Assembly (NCBI GenBank): GCA_029253805.1
Contig: JAQWYU010000286.1
Span: forward strand, 1-10,616
Reading direction: 5' to 3'
Source: Flavobacteriaceae bacterium
Lineage (GTDB): Bacteria > Bacteroidota > Bacteroidia > Flavobacteriales > Flavobacteriaceae
Length of the DNA: 10,616 nucleotides
Below the pieces are notes generated by a model. It made no database searches, was not told the origin of the DNA, and saw nothing but the letters and a program-made list of their open reading frames with translations. Shown piece by piece: positions 5,807 to 10,616 of this stretch. Made by a program: the position numbers and the translations under genes. The stretch's first letter is position 1. Every line of letters starts with the position of its first letter.

Positions 5807-6796
5807 ATGAAACATATTTTAAGCAGGCTTATTAATCATGAAACTATTTCAAGTGAAGAAGCGAAACAGATTTTGATTAATATCTCTAAAGGTAACTATA
5901 ACCAAAGTCAAATTGCTTCTTTTCTTACTGTTTTCATGATGCGGAGTATCACTCTAGATGAATTAAAAGGGTTTAGAAATGCGCTTTTAGAGCTATGTGT
6001 TCCAGTAGATTTATCGGCTTATAATCCAATCGATTTATGCGGTACTGGGGGCGATGGCAAAGATACTTTTAATATTTCTACCCTTTCCTCGTTTGTAACG
6101 GCTGCTGCTGGTATTCCAGTTGCTAAGCACGGGAATTACGGGGTATCTTCAGCTTGTGGATCCTCCAACGTACTGGAATCTCTTGGAGTAACCTTTTCAA
6201 ATGATGTTAAGTTTTTAGAGCGTGCCATTGAAACAACAGGTATTTGCGTTTTACATGCTCCTTTATTTCATCCAGCTATGAAAATAATAGCACCTATCCG
6301 GCAGGGATTAGGGGTTAAAACTTTTTTTAATATGCTTGGACCAATGGTAAACCCGTCGGCACCAAAAAACCAAATGGTAGGGGTTTTTAATTTGGAATTA
6401 TTAAGACTTTATGCTTATTTGTATCAAGACTCGGATATAAACTACAGTATTGTTCATGACCTGGGAGGCTATGATGAAATTTCTCTAACAAACACAGTTA
6501 AAATTGTTTCAAATAAATCAGAGGTACTATTTTCAGCTAAAGATTTAGGATTAAAAAATAATACCCAAGAAGCCATTTTTGGCGGAAATACTATTGCAGA
6601 GGCCTCTAAAATTTTTAAAAAAATAATAGAAGGACAGGGCTCTAAAGCACAAAATAATGTTGTATGTGCCAATGCTGGTTTAGCGATTGCAACCGCCAAA
6701 AATCTCACGCATATTGAAGGCTATGAACTAGCCAAAGAAGCCCTTTTTTCTGGGAAAGCAAACCAATGTCTTAATAAACTAATCGCACTGAAATGA
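5807..6796 (+). CDS. trpD: Anthranilate phosphoribosyltransferase
   Basis: A 329-residue enzyme joining anthranilate to PRPP to form N-(5'-phosphoribosyl)anthranilate. The small helical N-terminal domain precedes the PRPP loop LCGTGGDGKDTFNIST, with GTGGD at 79-83. KHGNYGVSSACGSSNVLE (108-125) corresponds to the KHGNR-type anthranilate/PRPP segment, and RQGLGVKTFFNMLGP continues the conserved core. Tyr takes the place of the usual Arg in KHGNR (KHGNY), a substitution I believe occurs in Bacteroidota homologues but cannot confirm here. Length is normal for the family. Its stop codon overlaps the trpC start by 4 nt (ATGA at 6793-6796), which suggests translational coupling. Confidence 0.95.
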   Translation: MKHILSRLINHETISSEEAKQILINISKGNYNQSQIASFLTVFMMRSITLDELKGFRNALLELCVPVDLSAYNPIDLCGTGGDGKDTFNISTLSSFVTAAAGIPVAKHGNYGVSSACGSSNVLESLGVTFSNDVKFLERAIETTGICVLHAPLFHPAMKIIAPIRQGLGVKTFFNMLGPMVNPSAPKNQMVGVFNLELLRLYAYLYQDSDINYSIVHDLGGYDEISLTNTVKIVSNKSEVLFSAKDLGLKNNTQEAIFGGNTIAEASKIFKKIIEGQGSKAQNNVVCANAGLAIATAKNLTHIEGYELAKEALFSGKANQCLNKLIALK

Positions 6797-7581
6797 GTGA
6801 TATATTAAACCGTATTGTAGCTGATAAACGTCTTGAGGTTGGGCTTAGAAAACAACTCATTCCCAACAAACAGCTTGAGAAATCCGTTCTATTTGAACGC
6901 CAATCTCCATCGCTTAGCAAACGATTAATAAATAGTAATTCGGGACTCATCGCGGAACACAAACGCCGATCACCATCTAAGGACATTATTAATCAAAATT
7001 TGAACACCCATGATGTGGCAAAAGGGTATGAAATTGCCGGAGCTTGTGGTATGTCCGTATTAACAGATATGAAATATTTTGGAGGAAGTTTAGAAGATTT
7101 ACTGACTTCAAGAGCTAGTATTGAAATGCCCTTAATTAGAAAAGAATTTATTATTGATACTTATCAAATTGTAGAAGCTAAAGCCTATGGAGCCGATGTC
7201 ATTTTACTAATTGCTTCCATTTTGAGTCGAAACGAGATTCAAATGTTTTCAACACTAGCTCAAAGTTTAGGAATGGAAGTCTTATTAGAAATTCATAATG
7301 AGGACGAATTAAATAAATCAATCATGCCGTCCCTAAATATGATTGGCGTAAACAATAGAAACCTTAAGACATTTGAAGTTGATTTAGAAACAAGCAAGAC
7401 ACTAAGTAGACACATTCCTGAAAAATTTGTGAAAATATCAGAAAGTGGAATTCGTACAGTTGAAGATATTAATAACTTAAAAACCTATGGCTACAAAGGG
7501 TTTTTAATAGGTGAGAATTTTATGAAAACAAAAGATCCTGGTGCTAGTGCAGCAGCATTTATAAAACAATTGAACGGATGA
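6793..7581 (+). CDS. trpC: Indole-3-glycerol-phosphate synthase
   Basis: A 262-residue (beta/alpha)8 barrel enzyme that decarboxylates and closes the indole ring of CdRP. Catalytic residues are in place. Glu55 and Lys57 lie in IAEHKRRSPSK, Lys117 in PLIRKEF, Glu166 in VLLEIHNEDEL, Asn187 in GVNNRNL, and Glu217/Ser218 in SESGI. The family usually reads IAE-(I/V/F)-K around the first pair, and here a His (residue 56) occupies the variable slot between Glu and Lys. The protein is not fused to TrpF, unlike in E. coli. Both ends overlap neighbours by ATGA, with trpD before and trpF after. Confidence 0.95.
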   Translation: MSDILNRIVADKRLEVGLRKQLIPNKQLEKSVLFERQSPSLSKRLINSNSGLIAEHKRRSPSKDIINQNLNTHDVAKGYEIAGACGMSVLTDMKYFGGSLEDLLTSRASIEMPLIRKEFIIDTYQIVEAKAYGADVILLIASILSRNEIQMFSTLAQSLGMEVLLEIHNEDELNKSIMPSLNMIGVNNRNLKTFEVDLETSKTLSRHIPEKFVKISESGIRTVEDINNLKTYGYKGFLIGENFMKTKDPGASAAAFIKQLNG

Positions 7582-8192
7582 ACCTAAAAGTATGTGGCAT
7601 GAGATATGACCATAATATTCTGGAGATTGCTAGTGTCAAACCTGATTATATGGGCTTTATATTTTATGAAGGCTCTGCACGTCATATGACCTCGTCGATT
7701 CCGACCCTCTCAACTTCCATAAAAAAAGTAGGTGTTTTTGTCAATGCTTCTTTTGATGTTATTGTCGATAAAATCAATACCTACAATTTGCAAGCAGTTC
7801 AATTACATGGAGAAGAAATGCCTGAATTTTGTAAATCTATACAGGCACTTAATGTAAAAGTAATCAAAGTATTTTCTATAAAAAACAAATTTAATTTTGA
7901 CGAACTAACTCCTTATGAATCCGTTTGTGACTTCTATCTTTTTGATACAAAAGGTCCACTAGCGGGCGGAAATGGCTACTGCTTTAATTGGTCTGTTTTA
8001 GATAAATATCCGTCAACAAAACCATATTTTTTAAGTGGTGGGATTGGATTAGATAACATTAGTCAATTACATGCATTTAAAATTAGTACAGCATCAGCCT
8101 ATTGCCATGCCATTGATGTGAATAGTAAATTTGAAGTTGCTATGGCTAAGAAAGATAAAAAGAGTTTAGAAAAATTTAAACAACTATTATGA
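7578..8192 (+). CDS. trpF: Phosphoribosylanthranilate isomerase
   Basis: A 204-residue barrel enzyme doing the Amadori rearrangement of phosphoribosylanthranilate to CdRP. The catalytic base Cys6 sits in KVCGMR, and the catalytic acid Asp123 is in [30 protein letters not shown] (151-160) and the phosphate-side AIDVNSKFE follow in order. After that last motif the usual Pro-Gly-x-Lys-Asp is replaced by AMAKKD: the Pro-Gly is missing but Lys-Asp is kept. The start ATG overlaps the trpC stop and the stop overlaps the trpB start, both as ATGA. Confidence 0.94.
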   Translation: MNLKVCGMRYDHNILEIASVKPDYMGFIFYEGSARHMTSSIPTLSTSIKKVGVFVNASFDVIVDKINTYNLQAVQLHGEEMPEFCKSIQALNVKVIKVFSIKNKFNFDELTPYESVCDFYLFDTKGPLAGGNGYCFNWSVLDKYPSTKPYFLSGGIGLDNISQLHAFKISTASAYCHAIDVNSKFEVAMAKKDKKSLEKFKQLL

Positions 8193-9370
8193 ATTATCAC
8201 GTAAATGAAAAGGGCTACTATGGCCAATTTGGAGGAGCATTTATTCCAGAGATGTTGTATCCTAATGTTGAAGAATTGCGTCATAATTATTTGAAGGTAA
8301 TGGCTGAACCTGATTTCAAAAAGGAGTTTGATCAACTCCTAAAAGATTATGTAGGCCGACCAACCCCTTTATATTTTGCAAAACGATTATCTAAAAAATA
8401 TAACACAAAAATATACCTAAAGCGTGAGGATTTGTGCCATACTGGAGCGCATAAAATCAATAATACAATAGGACAGATTTTAATGGCTAAGCGCCTCAAA
8501 AAAACACGTATCATCGCTGAAACTGGTGCTGGACAACATGGTGTAGCTACAGCGACTGTATGTGCTTTGGTTGGTATGGAGTGTGTTGTATATATGGGAG
8601 AAATTGATATAGCACGACAAGCGCCTAATGTGGCACGTATGAAAATGCTAGGGGCGGAAGTACGCCCTGCACTTTCAGGAAGTCGTACTCTGAAAGATGC
8701 TACAAATGAAGCGATACGAGATTGGATTAACAACCCTGTAAATACTCACTACATAATTGGAAGTGCAGTGGGACCACACCCCTACCCTGATATGGTTGCA
8801 CGTTTTCAATCCGTTGTATCTAAAGAAACTAAATTGCAGTTAAAGGAAGTTGAAGGTCGAGAAAATCCTGACTATGTGGTAGCTTGTGTAGGTGGTGGAA
8901 GTAATGCTGCTGGCGCGTATTACCATTATTTGAATGAACCCAGCGTTAAACTCATTGCTGTAGAAGCCGCTGGAAAAGGTGTTGAATCGGGTGAAAGTGC
9001 TGCAACTTCAGTCCTTGGAAAAGAAGGTGTAATTCACGGCAGTAAAACCTTATTAATGCAAAGTACAGATGGTCAAATTACAGAGCCCTATTCAATTTCG
9101 GCAGGCTTAGATTACCCTGGTGTTGGCCCCATGCATGCACATTTATACAAAAGCAAACGTGCCGAATTTATATCGGTAACAGATGATAAAGCCATGGAAG
9201 CTGGTTTGGAATTATCGCAACTCGAAGGCATCATTCCAGCAATTGAAACTTCTCATGCATTGGCTATTTTTAAAGATAAAAAATTCAAGCCTAAGGATGT
9301 GGTAATAATTAGTTTATCAGGGCGTGGCGACAAAGATTTGAATACCTACATTGATTATTTTAAACTGTAA
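8189..9370 (+). CDS. trpB: Tryptophan synthase beta chain
   Basis: A 393-residue PLP enzyme condensing indole with L-serine. The N-terminal [15 protein letters not shown] is diagnostic for TrpB of the main (TrpB1) type. [16 protein letters not shown] contains the PLP-binding Lys89. AETGAGQHG holds the catalytic Glu112. [10 protein letters not shown] is the phosphate-binding loop, and SLSGRGDKD closes the active site near the C-terminus. Length fits the family (E. coli 397). The start overlaps trpF by 4 nt. It works as the alpha2-beta2 complex with the adjacent TrpA. It has the highest conservation and clearest identification in the window. Confidence 0.97.
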   Translation: MNYHVNEKGYYGQFGGAFIPEMLYPNVEELRHNYLKVMAEPDFKKEFDQLLKDYVGRPTPLYFAKRLSKKYNTKIYLKREDLCHTGAHKINNTIGQILMAKRLKKTRIIAETGAGQHGVATATVCALVGMECVVYMGEIDIARQAPNVARMKMLGAEVRPALSGSRTLKDATNEAIRDWINNPVNTHYIIGSAVGPHPYPDMVARFQSVVSKETKLQLKEVEGRENPDYVVACVGGGSNAAGAYYHYLNEPSVKLIAVEAAGKGVESGESAATSVLGKEGVIHGSKTLLMQSTDGQITEPYSISAGLDYPGVGPMHAHLYKSKRAEFISVTDDKAMEAGLELSQLEGIIPAIETSHALAIFKDKKFKPKDVVIISLSGRGDKDLNTYIDYFKL

Positions 9371-9374
9371 AATT

Positions 9375-10145
9375 GTGAACAGAATACAAATAAAATTACA
9401 AGAAGATAAAAAACTATTATCCATCTATTTTACGGCGGGTTACCCTAAGCTAAATGACACCGCTAGTACTATTGAAAATTTAGAATCAAATGGCGTAGAC
9501 ATGATTGAAATAGGCTTGCCATTTAGCGATCCATTAGCTGACGGACCCACCATACAGGCAAGCTCTACAAAAGCACTTCATAATGGCATGAACTCATCCG
9601 TATTATTTGACCAACTTAAAGACATACGAAAAACAGTTAGTATTCCTCTAATTTTGATGGGATATTTTAACCCAATACTTCAATACGGCATCGAAGCATT
9701 TTGTAAAAAATGTAAAGAAATAGGGATTGATGGTTTAATTATTCCAGACCTTCCAGTCGAAGTATATCAGGAGGAATACCAAACTGTTTTTGAACATCAC
9801 GGATTACTAAATATCTTTTTAATTACTCCACAAACAAGTGAAAAGCGCATCCGATATATGGACAGCATTTCCAAAGGATTTATTTACATGGTCAGTAGTG
9901 CCAGCACTACGGGAAGCCAAAGTGGTTTTGGGCAAAAACAAACAGATTATTTTAAACGAATTGCAGAAATGAATCTTAATAATCCACAAATTATTGGATT
10001 TGGAATCTCAAACCAGGAAACCTTTAAACAAGCAACCAAACATGCTAAAGGAGCCATAATTGGAAGTGCTTTCATAAAATACGTAACTGATAATGGAGTC
10101 AATGACTTAAAACAATTTACAGAACCCATTCTTAAAAAAGAATGA
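9375..10145 (+). CDS. trpA: Tryptophan synthase alpha chain (GTG start)
   Basis: A 256-residue barrel enzyme that cleaves indole-3-glycerol phosphate and channels indole to TrpB. MIEIGLPFSDPLADGPTIQ (43-61) contains the catalytic pair Glu45 and Asp56, equivalent to E. coli Glu49 and Asp60. YFTAGYP, LIIPDLPVE and GFGIS are the other expected motifs. A longer frame begins at a TTG at 9351, inside trpB. I choose the GTG at 9375 because the protein then begins MNRIQIKLQEDKKLLSIYFT, the normal TrpA N-terminus, and lies 4 bp after the trpB stop. This is the last gene of the operon. Only a weak AT-rich stem-loop follows, so the transcript end is not clear. Confidence 0.94.
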   Translation: MNRIQIKLQEDKKLLSIYFTAGYPKLNDTASTIENLESNGVDMIEIGLPFSDPLADGPTIQASSTKALHNGMNSSVLFDQLKDIRKTVSIPLILMGYFNPILQYGIEAFCKKCKEIGIDGLIIPDLPVEVYQEEYQTVFEHHGLLNIFLITPQTSEKRIRYMDSISKGFIYMVSSASTTGSQSGFGQKQTDYFKRIAEMNLNNPQIIGFGISNQETFKQATKHAKGAIIGSAFIKYVTDNGVNDLKQFTEPILKKE

Positions 10146-10221
10146 AATTTAGTTAATAATAAACTAAAACATTAATATCTTCTTAACGGTTTAAAATTTC
10201 TATATAACGATCTTTGTAATT

Positions 10222-10616
10222 ATGTCAGAAATTAATTTCAATTATGGAAAAGGGTTTACATTCAGTAAACATACCGAGAAAGCCGTTTCAGATTTTGATC
10301 GTGTGTTTGGAGTATTTAAAGAACTCCTAACACATACATCAGGAGATATTCAAGAAGCTTTTGAATGGCTAAATACGCTAGACAACGAATACAATATTTT
10401 TAATGACCAATACACTCTTGAAAACTTTGAAGAGGATCTTAAGAAAAGAGGGTACATAAAAAAAGATATAGATCCTGATCAATACAATTCTGGAAAAGGT
10501 AAAGGAAAAGGAAAGAACATACTTACTGCGAAACTTGAATCAGCGTTGAGAGACTATGCTTTAAACCAAATTTTTGGAAAGTTAAAAAAAAGTGGTTTAG
10601 GAAATCACAGGACTTC
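10222..10616 (+). CDS. Conserved flavobacterial protein, N-terminal part; probably VWA-domain protein (partial)
   Basis: The reading frame is open from an ATG at 10222 to the window edge (131 codons), so only the N-terminus is seen. It begins MSEINFNYGKGFTFSKHTEK, is mostly acidic and helical, and holds a GKGKGKGK low-complexity stretch at residues 91-98 followed by ALRDYALNQIFGKL. From memory this N-terminus resembles flavobacterial proteins that carry a C-terminal von Willebrand factor A domain and often neighbour a MoxR/magnesium-chelatase-type AAA+ ATPase. The VWA part with its MIDAS motif would lie beyond the window, so nothing here proves it. No signal peptide is present. It lies 76 bp after trpA on the same strand and has no evident link to tryptophan synthesis. 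Confidence 0.6.
   Translation, partial: MSEINFNYGKGFTFSKHTEKAVSDFDRVFGVFKELLTHTSGDIQEAFEWLNTLDNEYNIFNDQYTLENFEEDLKKRGYIKKDIDPDQYNSGKGKGKGKNILTAKLESALRDYALNQIFGKLKKSGLGNHRT

Noticed and set aside
8347..8733. 128-codon open frame on the minus strand
   Set aside because: It lies wholly inside trpB, whose coding is certain, and its translation is arginine/cysteine-rich without any family motif. It is a shadow frame.
9351..9374. N-terminal extension of trpA from a TTG at 9351
   Set aside because: It lies inside the 3' end of trpB. The GTG at 9375 gives the normal TrpA N-terminus and a 4-bp spacing from the trpB stop.
10148..10168. Stem-loop TTTAGTT / AACTAAA after trpA as the trp operon terminator
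   Set aside because: The 7-bp stem has only one G-C pair and no T-run follows directly. It is too weak to call, though it could contribute to 3'-end formation.
10209..10216. GATCTTTG as a -7 promoter element for the last gene
   Set aside because: It misses the T of the TA pair in TAnnTTTG and would put the start site at or past the ATG at 10222. The gene's promoter is left unassigned.

Overview
The window comes from a low-GC member of the Bacteroidota, most likely the Flavobacteriaceae. The grounds are AT-rich DNA, starts without purine-rich Shine-Dalgarno sequences, -7 promoter elements of the Bacteroidota form TAnnTTTG, short lipoprotein signals of the type xFLGCK and xFLACK, and protein sequences that read as flavobacterial homologues. 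No species can be named from the sequence.

Layout. (1) Positions 1-1078: an AT-rich leader, then a sugar-phosphate-type nucleotidyltransferase on the + strand. (2) Positions 1086-2940: a compact four-gene minus-strand operon. In transcription order it encodes a TlpA/ResA-like thioredoxin lipoprotein, an exported peroxiredoxin-like thioredoxin-fold protein, a rhodanese without a signal peptide and a rhodanese lipoprotein. It converges on the nucleotidyltransferase with only 7 bp between the stop codons. (3) Positions 3029-3634: a divergently transcribed, exported YceI-family protein. (4) Positions 3677-10145: a complete tryptophan operon in the order trpL-E-G-D-C-F-B-A, with all seven enzyme genes unfused. 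(5) From 10222 to the end: the N-terminal part of a conserved flavobacterial protein, probably VWA-domain-containing, cut by the window edge.

The highlight is the trp leader at 3677-3820. It holds a TAnnTTTG promoter element, an 18-residue leader peptide with three consecutive Trp codons, an intrinsic terminator whose T-run touches the trpE start codon, and base-pairing that supports all four classical attenuator segments (1:2, 2:3 and 3:4). The leader stop codon lies inside segment 2. This is a textbook ribosome-stalling attenuator built from sequence and structure I read directly, in a phylum where gene regulation is much less studied than in Proteobacteria.

The seven Trp enzymes convert chorismate to L-tryptophan. 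TrpE/TrpG make anthranilate, TrpD adds PRPP, TrpF isomerises, TrpC closes the indole ring, and TrpA/TrpB make tryptophan. The junctions D/C, C/F and F/B are all 4-nt ATGA overlaps, which suggests translational coupling. TrpE keeps an LLESS motif like the tryptophan-binding motif of feedback-inhibited enzymes, so flux is probably controlled by both attenuation and allostery.

Three start codons differ from the longest open frames: the nucleotidyltransferase (194), trpE (3821) and trpA (GTG at 9375). Apart from the attenuator and the redox/rhodanese operon, the region looks like ordinary chromosomal core. I see no mobile elements, tRNAs, rRNAs or CRISPR arrays.
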